NCBI RefSeq assembly: GCF_026151205.1 | Contig: NC_087074.1 | Coordinates: 13,469,742 to 13,533,741, forward strand | From: Bolinopsis microptera | Lineage: Eukaryota > Ctenophora > Tentaculata > Lobata > Bolinopsidae | Direction of reading: 5' to 3' | Length of the DNA stretch: 64,000 bases | Shown: in pieces, positions 27,081 through 38,384 of the stretch | Numbering within the stretch: the stretch's first letter is position 1 | Layout of the letters: each line of letters opens with the position of its first letter | Position numbers and translations under genes: made by a program | The notes under the pieces: generated by a model | What the model was told of the DNA's origin: nothing | Database searches by the model: none | The model's input: the letters and a program-made list of their open reading frames with translations, nothing else

Positions 27081-30000
27081 CCTTTTCAAAGGGGGGGCCC
27101 CAAAAATTTTTTTTGGGGGGTTTTTTGGGGGAAAAACCCCCCCCCCTTTTTTAGGGGGCCCCCCCCCCTTTTTTTTAAAAACTTTTTTTTTTTTTTTAAA
27201 GGTTTTTTCCCCCTTTTTTAAAAAATTTTTCCCCCTTTTTTTCCCCCCCTTTTTTCAAAAAAGAGGGGGAAAAAAAAAAAGGGTTTCCCTTTTTGGGTTT
27301 TTTCCCCCTTTTTTCCACGGGGGGCCCCCCCCCTTTTTTTTTTTTTTGGGGGCCCAAAAAATTTTTTTTGGGGGGGCCCCCCGGGCCGGGGGGGGGCCCC
27401 TTTTTTAAAAAAAGGGGGGGCCCCCCCCCAAAAAAGGGGGTTTTTTTTTAAAAATTTTTTTTAAATTTTTTTTTTTTTGGGGTTTTTTTTGGGGTTTCCC
27501 CCCGGGGGGGGGGCCCCCCTTTTTTTTGGGGGGGGGAAAAATTTTAAAAAATTTTTTTAAAAAAAAAAATTTTTTTTTTTTTTTCCCCCAAATTCCCCTT
27601 TTTGGGCCCCCCCAAAAAAAGGGGGGGGTTTAAATTTACAAAAAAAAAAAAGGGGGGGAAAAAGGGGTAAAAATTTTTTTTTAAAAAATTTTTTTTTTTT
27701 TGGGCCTGGGGGTTTTTGTTTGGGGGGTTTTAAAATTTTTAAAAAAAAAATTTTTTTAAATTTTTGGGGGAAAGGGGGGGGGGGGGGTTTTTTTTAAAAA
27801 AATGGGGGCCCCTTTTTTCCCCCCCCTTTTTCCAAAACCCCCCCCCTTTTTTTTAAAAAAACCCCTTTCCTTTTCCCCCAAAAAAAAGGGGTTTTTCCCC
27901 CTTTTTAAAAGGGGCCTTTTTTTTTTTAAAAACCCAAAGGGTTTTTTCCCCCCTTTAAAAAACGTTTAAAAAAAAACCCTTTTTTGGGAAAATTTAAAAT
28001 TTTTTTTCCAGGGGGGGGGGTTCTTTTTTAAAAAAAAGGTTTGGGGTTAAATTTTTTTTTCCCCCCCCCCCCCCCTTTTTTTTTTGGGGGGGAAAAAAAA
28101 AATTTTTTAAAAAAAAAAAGGGGAAAAAAAAGGTTTATTTCCCCCCCCGGGGGGGAAAAACCCCCCCCTTTTCCCCCTTTCCCCTTTTTCCCCAAAAAAT
28201 TTCAAATTTAAAATTTTTTTTTTTTTTGGGGGGGAAAAAAATTTTTCCCCCCCAAATTTTTTTTTTTAAAGGAATTTTAAAAAAAAAAATTTTAAAAAAA
28301 TTTTAAAAACCTTTTTTTTTTCCCCCTTTCAAAAACCCAAAAAAATGGGGGAAAAAATTTTTAAAAAAAAAAAAATTTTTAAAATTTAAAAAAAAAAAAA
28401 AAATTTTTAAAAAAAATTTCCCCCCCCCCCAAAAAAAGGGCCCAACCCCCTTTTAACAAAAAAAAAAAAAAAAATTTTTTTAAAAAAAAAAAAAAATTTT
28501 TTTTTTTTAAAAAAAATTTTTATTTTTAAAAGGGGGGGGTTTTTTTTTTTGGGGGGGCCCCCTTTTTTTTTAAAAACCCCTTTTTTTTTAAAAAAACCCC
28601 CCCCCTTTCCCCCCCCAAAAAAAACCCCCCCCCCGAAACCCCCCTTTAAAAAAAAAAAACCCTTTTGGGGCCCCCAAAATCCCCCCCCTTAACCAAAATT
28701 TTTTCCCCCCCCCGGTTTTTTTTCCCCCCCTTTTTTTTTCCCCCCCCCCCCAAACCCCCCCGCCCTTGGGGCCCAAAGGATCCCCCTTTTCCCCCCCCCC
28801 CCCCGGCCCCCCCCCCCCCCCCCCCTTTTCCCCCTCCTCCCCCCCCCCCCCTTTTTTTCCCCCCCCCCCAAAACCCCCCCCCCCAAAAAACCCCCCCCCC
28901 CAAAAAATTTTCCCCCCCCCCCCCCCCCCCCCCCCTTAAAACCCCCCCCCCCCCCAACCCCCCCCCCCCCCCCAAAAAGCCCCCCCCCCCCCCCCCCATC
29001 CCCCCCCCCAAAAAAAAAACCCACAAATAAACCCCCCCCCCCCCCCCCCCTTTTTAAAAAACCCCTTTCCCCCCCCCCCCAAAACCTCCCCCCCCCCCCC
29101 CCCCAAAACCCCCCCCGGCCAAAAAATTTCCCCCCCCCCGCACCCCCCCCCCCCAAAAACCCCCCTTTTCCCCCCCCCCAAAAATTTCCCAACCCCCCAA
29201 CCCCCCCCCCCCCCAAAGGGCCCCCCCCTTTCCCCCCCTTTGGGGGGTTTTTTTTTTTTTTTTTTGGGGCCCCCCCCCAATTAAAAATTCCCCCCCCCCC
29301 CCCCCAACCCCCCCCCCCCAAATGGCCCCCCCTTTTTTTTTTCCCCCCCCCCCCCGGGGAAAAAAATTTTTTTTGGGAAAAAAAAAATTTTAAAAAACCC
29401 CCCAAAAAAGGGGGGGGGGGAAAAAAACCCCCCTTTTTTTGGGCCCCCCCCCCAAAACCCTTTTAAGGTTTTTTTTAAATTTTTTTCCCCCCACCCCCCC
29501 CCAAATTTTTTTTAAACTTTTTTAAATAAAAAAAAAAATTTTTTTTTAAAAAACCCCCTTTGGTTTTAAAAGGGGGAATTTTTGGGGGAAATTTTTTAAA
29601 AAAAAAAAAAAAGGGGGGGGGGGGTTTTTAAAAATTTTAAAAATTTTTTAAATTTTTGGGGGGGGGTTTTTTAAAAAAAGGGTTTTTTTTAAAAAATTTT
29701 TTTTTTTGGGGGGTTTGGGGTTTGGGGGAAAAAATTTTGGGGGGGTTGGGAAAAGGGGGGGGGAAAAGGGGGGGGGGGGGGGGCCCCCCCTTTTTTTTTT
29801 GTTTAAAAGGGGGGGGGGGGGGGGGTTTTTTTTTTTTTTTTTTTTTTGGGGGGGGGGAAAAAAGGGGGGGGGGGGTTTGGGGGGGGGGAAAAAAAAAAAA
29901 TTTTTAAAGGGGGGGGGAAAAGGGGGCCCGGGGGGAAAGGGGGCCCCCTAAGGGAAAAGGGGGGGGGGGGGAAAAAGGGGTTTTAAAAAATTTAAAAAAA

Positions 30001-30742
30001 AAAAAGGGGGGTTTTGGGGTTTTTTTTGGGGAAAAAAATTTTTTTTTTTGGGGGGGGGGGTTTTGGCCCCTTTTTTAAAATTTTTTGGGGGGGGGGGGAA
30101 AAAAAAATTTTTAAAAAGGGGGTTTTAAAAGGGGGATGGGGGGGGTTTTTTAAAAAAAAGGGGGGGGGGGGAAAAAAAAATTTTTTTTTTGGGGGGGGGG
30201 GGGGGGGGGTTTTTTTTTGGGGGGAAAAGGGTTTGGGGTTTAAAAAATTTGGGGGGGGGGGGGGGGGGTTTTAAAAAAATTGGGGGGGGGGGGAAAAATT
30301 TTTAAAAGGGGGTTTTAAAAGGGGGGGGTTTTTTAAAGGGGGGGTTTTTTTTTTTTTGGGGTTGGGGTTTTTTTTTTTTGGGGGGGGGAAAAAGGGGGGA
30401 AAGGGTTTATGGGGGGGGTTTTTTTTTAAAAAATTTGGGGGGGGGGTTTTTTTTTGGGGGGGGGGTTTTTTTGTGGGGGGGGGGGGGGGGGGGGTTTTTG
30501 GGGGGGGGGGTTTTTTTTTAAATTTTTTGGGGGGGGGGGGGTTTTGGGGGGGGTTTTTAAAAAAAAATTTTTTTTTTTTTGGGGGGTTTAAAAAAAATTT
30601 AAAATTTAAAGGGGGGGGTTTTTTTTTAGGGTTTTTTTAAATTTTTTTTTAAAAAAGAAAAACCCCCCCCCAAAAACCCAAAAAGGGGGGTTTTTTGGCC
30701 CCCGGAATTTGGGCCCTTTTTAAAAAAAGAAATTTTGGGGGG

Positions 30743-30777
<35 letters not shown>

Positions 30778-30835
30778 TTTTAATTTTTTTTTTTTTTAAA
30801 ATTTAAAAAAAATTTTAAACTTTTTTAAAAAATTT
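27081..30835. other. Homopolymer-inflated sequence, probable consensus artefact
   Basis: Almost every base is part of a run of 3-20 identical bases (G, C, A and T alike) with abrupt transitions and no biological periodicity. The same texture at 56650-58160 sits on top of recognisable satellite units, which shows that it arises by corruption of normal sequence. Open frames of Gly, Pro, Phe and Lys here are meaningless. Confidence 0.85.
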
Positions 30836-31273
30836 TACTTGCAACTACCGGGGCAGATGGGAACACAGCGTATGTTATTTGTGCAATAAGCATGCCCATT
30901 TTAAGGAGGGGGAAACCCAAAATTAAAAAAAAACCCCCCGTATATAACTTGATAAAGCGGGAAAACCCCCCAAAAACGTTCGAAATAAAAATTCGTTTAC
31001 CCCTTTTTTAGCTTTGACCGATTTAGAACTCACCAAGATCAAAAAAATATGTACAAAAAAACAAACCCAAAAAAATTTCGAATTTTTTTAAATTTTTTTT
31101 TTCGAAAACGCCGGCAGCGAATAAATTTTTAAATTTCCTTCTAAAACGGGGTTTTAAGCCAATTTTCCGTATATTGGGGGTGAAATTTTTTTGCCCAGTT
31201 TTTTCCCGGGGGGCTTACTGATTTTTTTTAAACCGAAAGACTCGCACCCCCCTTGTCTTTCAGTAATCACTGA

Positions 31274-31306
<33 letters not shown>

Positions 31307-32087
31307 TTTAAAAAGGGGCAATTATTTTTTTTACTAGTAAAAAATCATTTTGACTGCACGATTTTATGTTGTTTTTTTTTAAAGGGGCCCTTTAAAGTCA
31401 TGGTTTCTAGATTAAACTGATAAACCCAAAAAAAAAACGTTGGAAAATTTTAAACATAATTTAATAGGGAATTGTAATCTTTAAACCTTTTTCGGCTTGG
31501 GAAAAATCCTGTACGAAACTTGCATAGTTGATTTTTTGAGTTTTTTCCCCATTAAAAAAAAGCCCATTTTTTTAATTTACGGGGGACAACCCCTGTTTTA
31601 GGGGGCCCGGGTTTTTAAACAAATTTAAGTATTTTAAAAATTTAACAGATTTATGGGTAACCCCCTTTTTAAATCATGAACCGTTTTGTTTTTTTGGGGC
31701 CCTATATTTTCCACGGAAAAAACCGCAATATTACAAAAACCCCCATTTTTAAATTTGGGGGGGGGGTTTTTTAATATTAAAGGGGGAAAATTTGGGATTT
31801 TTTTTTTGGGTTGGGGGGGGGGGGTTTAAATTAGTAAGGGGGGGGGGAATTGGGAATTTTCCCCCTTTTTGTTACCCGTCGTGTTTTGGCCCCCCAAATT
31901 TAAAAAAAGTTTTAAAGGGAGCAAAAATTAAATTTTCAAAAAACATTTTTTTTCGTGATTTTACCCTAGGTTTTATTGAAGTAGTTTTGTTAACAGGTTG
32001 CATAAAAAAAAGGGGGGAAAAATTTGAAAATCACATACTACAGTATCTTCGAATTAAGTAATTAAAGGTCTTTCACATTCTTTGTAG
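30836..32087. other. Partly garbled sequence
   Basis: Normal-looking stretches alternate with inflated homopolymers, including a ~40-base C run at 31267-31307. No gene can be called. Upstream exons of the gene ending at 32942 may be hidden here or in the previous block. Confidence 0.6.
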
Positions 32088-32942
32088 GAAGATTGGTGCT
32101 TAGAAACGTGCCAACGGAACAGGGCCGATTACTGGTTACAGCACTGTACTCAGTACTGTCTACATGTCGACACCTGCATCAATACAGAAGATTTCTTATG
32201 GAAGGTGAAACCATGGTTAATTAATCAGTTGAATCTTTATTGCCATATTCAAGCAAACTTATTCAAGCTAACTTTCAAAGTAAAATGTGTCCTTTCAAGT
32301 ACGGTACACTCTGTATAATTTTAAAGAAGAAAATTAACACGAGGGAGTTTATTGCTCAACGTTTCAGAAGGAGCTGTAGTTTGGGCTGGGAAGAACTCGG
32401 ACTGCGGCTTGTGCTAGGAGAGGAGCTTGGGCTGGGGCTGGAAAGAGCTCGGGCTGGGAGGAGCTGGGCTCGGCTCGGGCAGGGGCTGAATTTGGGGCCT
32501 GGCCTGGCACTCGGGCTGGCATTCGGGCTGGCGCTCGGGCCTCGGACTAGGTGGTGGAGCTACGACAGGTGACTTTTGGGAAAGCCCGGGTTGGACCCCC
32601 CCCCCCATTTTAGCTGAGTGGGGTATGGTATAAAACAATGTTTTCATGATTTTACGATTTTGACCCTGAGATCGGCAAAATGGGCATGGGCATGCCCATT
32701 TATGCCACAAAACGTTCCCAGTTTTTGGCAAAACGGCATTGGCATTGATGGGCAAAGATGTGCTTGCCCTCCCCCCCCCCCCCAAAAGTTTAAAAGCTAA
32801 AGAATTGCTTTTATTTAGTTTGAACTTTGTATATCTTCAGGAAAAGGTACTAAGATATCCGAATGATGCGATTGACGATTTATACTGCCAAGATATCCAC
32901 AATTCCGTACAACTCTCTACAGCGATGTTTTATAGTCTGTAA
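32088..32942 (+). CDS. Last two exons of an unrecognised Cys-rich gene
   Basis: Two exons fit cleanly. 32088-32204 (117 nt, 39 residues) lies between TTCTTTGTAG and AAG/GTGAAA. 32841-32942 (102 nt, 33 residues plus stop) follows TATATCTTCAG. Both are in phase 0 and join without disturbing the frame. The peptide has cysteines spaced C-x3-C-x11-C-x3-C-x5-C in the first exon and a sixth (DLYC) in the second, suggesting a disulfide-bonded or extracellular module, but I recognise no family. The 5' part would lie in the corrupted region. The 636-bp intron contains a GC-rich minisatellite. It could still be chance: the evidence is frame, phase and splice sites only. Confidence 0.45.
32376..32560 (+). 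repeat. GC-rich minisatellite (GCTCGGGCTGG-like)
   Basis: Loose tandem repeats of GGGCTGGxxCTCGGGCTGG-type units stand out against AT-rich surroundings, in the intron of the Cys-rich gene. Confidence 0.7.
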
Positions 32943-33174
32943 ACTACGACAGCTGATCCCGATACTTTTGACACAATATTTGATTATTCTAGTCGAGTGA
33001 GAACAAACTAAATCAGTCAAGATGAACTCAGAACTTGCAAGTAACATTCTAGACTCAGGAAGAAGCGTTTTAGTAACTAAGAAATGGTGTATATTTAACT
33101 GTTTATATTAGTTTAATTACATATTCAGTTCTTGCAAGCATCGCCCTGTCGGAGATAAACATAATCTTGTTGCG

Positions 33175-33550
33175 GTACTCGAGACAGAAACTTTGTTCAT
33201 GAATTTTGGGCGATTCGCCTTCATCAGATAATTAGCGGAAATTTGTTTTGTAAAGGTTTAAACTTTACAAATCTACTTCATCAACACAAATTTGCGCTAG
33301 TTATCTGATAAAGGCGGATCGCCGAAAATTCTTGAATCCAGAAAGTTTTTTCGTCTTAAAAAGTTTCGAGTACAGTCACTTTCGGATTATATCCCGTTTT
33401 GGGAGGAAACGGATATTAGTTATCAACGGGATAAAACCCGAAAGGGGATATAATCAGAATCAAAATGCTAGTACTTTATTGTGTCAGGTAGGAAACTGAT
33501 ATGCCAATAAAGTGGGATATAATCCGAAAGTGACTGTAGTACCACAACAA
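33175..33550. mobile_element. Foldback element, right end interrupted by a MITE
   Basis: Left arm 33175-33240 (GTACTCGAGAC..., GCGATTCGCC, CATCAGATAATTAGCG) is inverted at 33300-33373 (CGCTAGTTATCTGATAAAGG..., TTTCGAGTAC). The terminal ~12 bp (TTGTTGCGGTAC on the left) reappear inverted only after the inserted 168-bp MITE, at about 33539-33550 (GTACCACAACAA). Confidence 0.72.
33371..33538. mobile_element. 168-bp Tc1/mariner-like MITE
   Basis: Perfect 25-bp terminal inverted repeats (33371-33395, 33514-33538) begin TACAGTCACTTTCGGATTAT. The outer TA may be the target duplication, which with the CAGT end would suit a Tc1/mariner-type source. An internal partial repeat (GGGATATAATC) is present. 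No coding capacity. Confidence 0.8.
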
Positions 33551-34541
33551 TATTATACATATGATTATAGTATTAAGGATTTGTAAATAAATTTGTTGAA
33601 TAATTAAACGATTCTAGAATTCAGATGTTAATCTACAAACTAAAATGATCTGAAATTCATTTTAAGGTGTTTTACAGTATAGCTAACTTTGAGAGTAACT
33701 TTCGATTTATTTCGAGCTATATTTTGTATTTTATACAGAACTATGTTTGTGCGTTTTCAAAGAAATCATTTTTACTTGTTATGTCTCTAAAGCACTAAAA
33801 TACGGCGGTAGCGATCGTTAACATGTTGTGAACGCCAAGAGGGGGGCCTGGTATTGTCATAACGTGTATACATTTCCTCTATAAAATGTCTAAATTTGCT
33901 TATGTTCGGGACTCGGGAGGGAAGGATTTATGTATTTAGAATAGACAGAGATACGCTTACGTAACATGTTAACGGCCCCTTGCCGGGTGATACACTTTGT
34001 TCGGGCCAGTTTCTGGTTTCGGACAAATTTGATATTATCTTACATCGGAAATATAAGAAAATTCTCAAAAACATGTAATATTTTACGTACACGCTGGTAG
34101 TAAACCTAATTGAATTGAAACTATTCAAAGAATAGTACAGCAATGCTGCGATACATACCTCTAAAACCTTTAAAATATAAGACAAAACTCCAGCTAAAGC
34201 TCCTGCGTACCAACCTAAATGAGGGGAACTTGCAAAACCCTTCCCATGGTTGATCCCGGAATGATACCACCGCCTATTTGAAAATATCTGAATGAGCTCT
34301 TAGACAACAGGGGAAGTAGCCGTTACAATAGACTTTGAAAATTCTATACTTGACGGGCCTAATCAGCACGAGTCTTAGTTTAATAAAATAACATTAGGAA
34401 TAAAAATTGTCTACATCGGCGACAGTGTACATTCTGCCACTATCGGCCTCTAATGCATGAAGCATATGGTGAGGTTTGGCTGTCATCTATTGGCAAATAT
34501 TGTCGAGCCGCGAACTCCATACGCAAATTTAATAGGTGACT
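33551..34541. other. AT-rich noncoding DNA
   Basis: I see nothing I can support in this stretch: no coding frame with family features and no clear repeat. Confidence 0.4.
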
Positions 34542-35062
34542 GCGCGCGTATCACGTACGTTTTTAGTGGCCCTTTTCGTACACGAGTCGTACGAGGAGGG
34601 CCACTAAAAAATATACGTTTTACAAAAAATGTACGTTTTACAAAAAAGTACTTTTTTTTAAAAAGTATGTTTTTTTATAAATGCTATATTTTTATATTTT
34701 ATATATTTTGTATATTTCATATATTTTGTATATTTTATATATTTTGTATATTTTATATATTTTATATATTTTGTATATTTTATATATTTTATATATTTTG
34801 TATATTTTATATATTTTATATATTTTATATATTTTGTATATTTTATATATTTTGTATATTTTATATATTTTGTATATTTTATATATTTTGTATATTTTAT
34901 ATATTTTGTATATTTTATATATTTTATATATTTTCTATATTTTCTATATTTTATATATTTTCTATATTTTCTATATTTTCTATATATTTCATACTAAAAA
35001 ATGTATATTTTTTCGAAAGTGCTATATTTTTTATTAGTGGCCCTCCTCGTACACCGTACCTG
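34542..35062 (-). mobile_element. Palindromic element with microsatellite core, copy B
   Basis: Near-exact reverse complement of 25857-26369, including the CGCGTATCACGTACG flank at its left end, the double terminal motif (34566-34610) and the TAGTGGCCCTCCTCGTAC end (35036-35053). The microsatellite length and unit order differ. Confidence 0.88.
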
Positions 35063-35138
35063 GTAGGTTGTAAACCTACAAGTACTAAAAGCGTCAACTT
35101 GCGGTTGAACATTTTATGTCTCACTTCTCAAATCCCGA

Positions 35139-35402
35139 CTTGACGGATGTTACTCGTCTAAATTTCTTCGAAGTAGCGCGCGCCGCTTTCTTCTCGAAAT
35201 GTTCCCGATGGCACGAGCTACGAAGTAGCGCGTGCTGGGCTTGACCATTGTTAATGATCTGGCCCGGCGCGCGCTACTTCCTAGCTCGTGCCATCGGGCC
35301 ATAACATTTCGAGAAAAAAGCGGCGCGCGCCATGCAACTTCGAAGAAATTTAGACGAGTAACATCCGTCAAGCGCTGGGCCAGATTATTAACAATGGTCA
35401 AT
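35139..35402. mobile_element. GC-rich foldback element
   Basis: Left arm from 35139 (CTTGACGGATGTTACTCGTC, CTTCGAAGTAGCGCGCGCCGC, CGATGGCACGAGCTA) is matched in inverted order ending at 35372. The central TTGACCATTGTTAATGATCTGG is itself repeated inverted just outside the right arm (35375-35402), so the structure is nested. No coding capacity. Confidence 0.8.
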
Positions 35403-36396
35403 GTGATTTAACAATTCACATAGCCATGTGTATACGCGTACTGCGTGACCAGTGACGCGCTTATTTCACAAGTTGAATATATAATATATATGCTTTGGCG
35501 GTCGCGCGCTACTGCAAGCGAGAGGACGCTCTGGTTATGGGTTAGAGCAAATTTAGTAAGGTGCGCGGGAAAAAGCAAATAACCGTCAGCACATGGCCAT
35601 ACAGCCTCCATAGTTGCATCTGAGATTGGCTATCGATGCGGCACTACTTACTAGTCCATAAAACAATCATCTTAGGAGCCTAGGGGCTCCAGCAGAAGAG
35701 TGCTTTATTTGCCCGTTAGAGCCTCTACTATATTGTTCATTACATTTTTACACAACATTTGCCCTATGCCATAATTTTGCTTAATATTTGGATCAAAAAT
35801 AATTTTTATTTGGATTTCAAAGTATGTCGCCGCGCATTTATGATTTAGAAATTTGCAATAAAGAGATTTAACAAATTTTTGTTGCGCAGTTTTTATTCTC
35901 ATATCAATTATCAATTGTACACTGTCATATTTCGGTCGCATCTCTTTCCATGTTGCCGTTTATATATAATAGCATAAAGTTTCAATGCTCACACCGTATA
36001 TTTAGTTTGATAATAATGGTTCGTTGCACATTGTAATGATATTACTAAATAATCTTATTGCAATTTAAGGTATTTAATGTAACTGAGTTAATGTTATATA
36101 CATTATATTATTGCGTTTTGGCTGCGATTATTTAAAAAAATAAAATTTCTAAAACAAATTTAATATAGCTTATTTCGCTTCGTCAATAAAATACTTTTAG
36201 GATCAAACATCTTCATTTTACAATGTCAAATGTATGTGTGTACATAACACTATATTAACACCATGACATCTCCTTCAACCTCATCCACCAGAAGACGAGC
36301 TTTGAGGTCTCCTAGATTTGTTTATGTGTTATGTAAATTTTGATATTTTACTGTACTATTTTATGTTGTATATAATTTTACGGACGAAATTATCCC
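35403..36396. other. AT-rich noncoding DNA
   Basis: No gene or clear repeat recognised. Confidence 0.4.
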
Positions 36397-36510
36397 AGGG
36401 GGGACTCCCAACCCACCGCTTCGGTGGGTAGTTGACGCACCAACAAGCAAGAGCCACTTTGGTCTACTTGCTGTGAGGTGTCTCAGCTACATGGGTTGGG
36501 GTCCCCCCCT
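36397..36510. repeat. 114-nt multi-hairpin structure
   Basis: Outer arms AGGGGGGACTCCCAACCCA (36397-36415) and its near complement at 36492-36510 enclose hairpins CCCACCG/CGGTGGG, AGCAAG/CTTGCT and GAG/CTC. It could fold as a four-way structure as RNA or as a DNA cruciform. No tRNA boxes are seen. Confidence 0.55.
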
Positions 36511-36558
36511 TTTTAAAAATTAACACCATTCATTTTACCTGCACCATTCATTTTACCT

Positions 36559-36682
36559 GCTCCTATTGTGTCTGGAGGTGCAAGACACCAGTTACCTGCA
36601 ATTGAAAGAAAAACTGGGTGGGGCAGATTCACATTCCTATCTTGATAAAGTGTTAACAAAAAGCAGCACACAAAAAGCATTC
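36559..36682 (+). pseudogene. LINE ORF2 C-terminal fragment, inverted copy
   Basis: Plus-strand copy of the last LINE codons (LEVQDTSYLQLKE..., SYLDKVLTKSSTQKAF). It matches 37064-37187 in opposite orientation, making a 124-bp inverted pair around the LINE 3' UTR. Confidence 0.75.
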
Positions 36683-36689
36683 AATTTCT

Positions 36690-37018
36690 TATAACATACA
36701 TGATGCTTGACTGCTTTATTGACCCGGACAGGCACCGGGGGCAGACATCCCAACACCAGTGCGTTGGGACATAGTGTTGGTCTGCTTCAGGACGTGTTAG
36801 ATCCTAGAGAAGCCGCCATCCCCTCTACTGCTTTAGCTCAGCGGCAGCATGAGCCCTGGTTTCCTGCCACATTGGTACCTCTGAAAGTACAGAAAAGTGG
36901 TGGATTTCGGGGTCCAGGATCCTCCCTCTTTAGTCTTTAATCTTTACGGTGGTATTATTTCTCTGAGATGTTTGCAGAGTCTTTATTTTATGATCTTTCT
37001 AGTTTAGTTGGATAAATC
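36690..37018 (-). repeat. LINE 3' UTR, copy 1
   Basis: Downstream of the LINE stop at 37019 on the minus strand; contains AATAAA at the far end (near 36717). It is the same sequence, in the opposite orientation, as 38385-38712. The 77-residue open frame on the plus strand is antisense to this UTR. Confidence 0.75.
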
Positions 37019-37783
37019 CTAGAGAGCATCATTTTGTCCCCAAAGAAATTCGACTCTTCTAATGAATGCTTTCTGTGTGCTGCTTTTTGTTAACACTTCA
37101 TCTAGATAGGAATGTGAGTCAGCCCCACCCAGCTCTTCTTTTAGCTGCAGGTAACTGGTGTCTTGCACCTCCAGACACAATAGGAGCTGGTGTACAGGAG
37201 CAGTGGCGTAACGAAGGGCCCTGCTGACCCCGCTGTGCAGGGGGGCGCCGTCTTAGGGGGGCGCCAAATCGTCGTTTGAATGTGGGACAATTTCGAAAAC
37301 TTAACTAAAGTACTAGCAAAACTGCGCGTTTTGCTCTAGATACACACTTTTTTAGAGATTTTTACCGACGTATCTTCTAAAATCACCTAATTTGTTCAAT
37401 TTTAGGGAGGGGCACCAAAAGGGGAGGGGGCGCCAACAGGGGGGCGCCTTTTCGGCAGGGGGGCGCCAACAGGCAACGTTACGCCACTGTACAGGAGAAT
37501 CATCGAAGCTGTTGCAGAAACGACAGGCCTCACCACTGTCACCACCCATGATCTTTTGGATATTCGCAAAGAGTGGTGAGCTGCTGTGAATGTAGTCCAT
37601 TATTCGGCTGTCCAGATTTTTACTCGTGTTGTGCCCGAATAAGAAGTTGTTTTTGTCTAGGAGCAGCCCACTGTTTTTGATCTTTGAGATCACACCAAGT
37701 ATCTTGGTCTCCTTGTTGTTACTGACAGTTCTTAATGAGAAAAGAATATTCAAACAATATACACATAATATAGCAATGGCCAA
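37019..37783 (-). pseudogene. LINE ORF2 C-terminus interrupted by hAT-type MITE
   Basis: On the minus strand a frame from 37783 carries a C-terminal LINE region ending in the knuckle CRFC...H...C (C-x2-C-x8-H-x4-C). Its second half lies beyond the 289-bp insert at 37201-37489: the frame continues exactly when the insert and one 8-bp duplication are discounted, and ends at a TAG at 37019-37021. Only the last ~150 residues of the polymerase are present; RT itself is absent. Confidence 0.8.
37193..37497. mobile_element. hAT-type MITE with 8-bp TSD
   Basis: The element body is 37201-37489 (289 bp) with terminal inverted repeats CAGTGGCGTAACG and CGTTACGCCACTG. It is flanked by TACAGGAG at 37193-37200 and 37490-37497, the 8-bp duplication expected of hAT transposases. 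The interior has several GGGGGGCGCC motifs and no coding capacity. Confidence 0.93.
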
Positions 37784-38384
37784 TTGGCTGACTATAAGGT
37801 CATGGCCTGAACAAACAATTTAAAAAAAAATAGTCAAGTGATGCTAAAGCAGAGCACAAATGTGTAATAAGTTAATAGATTAAAAAACTGATTCATGTGA
37901 TGCATTCGCAGAGCACAGATAAAAATACTGATTCAATGATTAAAATTATAGCTGTGAGTGTCAATAAATTACTGTGTCGTAAAAAAGGAACGATGTACAC
38001 GTGATCTGAAATACCAATATCTCAATATCAAAAGGATAGTGTCTAGAAACATTCATAGTCCATGGTGGCAGGTATCAAGTTAAACGAAGTTACACTGACT
38101 GGCAATGTATACGATTGCCGTCTCCCTCTCTCACCCCTGACCGCTATCAGGGTGCTCCTGAGGATTGAGAATCTAATCCTGGTGCGCATGTAACACATAA
38201 TAATAATAATAATCTAAGATGAACTGTATATCATAGCTCATTGTTATTAAAATCCGAATGGATGAATTAATCAAGTAATGTTCCCTTTCAACACAACTAA
38301 ACAACAAACAAATGCTTGCTCACCAGTGGTGACGCAATCGTAGGGGCATGCAGTTGGTTCAGATAACTCTCACCCCTGGGGACA
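37784..38384. other. Noncoding DNA with LINE-tail microsatellite
   Basis: No gene seen. 38080-38193 resembles the LINE-tail sequence near 11360-11510 and ends in an (AAT)n tract at 38194-38214, the type of simple 3' tail many CR1/L2-like LINEs have. Confidence 0.5.

Noticed and set aside
28588..30640. Long Gly-, Pro- and Phe-rich open frames
   Set aside because: They are translations of inflated homopolymer runs in corrupted sequence.
32414..32785. Pro-rich frame in the intron of the Cys-rich gene
   Set aside because: Reads a GC-rich minisatellite; no coding signature.
36707..36940. 77-residue frame present in two inverted copies (also 38467-38700)
   Set aside because: It is antisense to a LINE 3' UTR that ends in AATAAA; differences between copies change amino acids freely.
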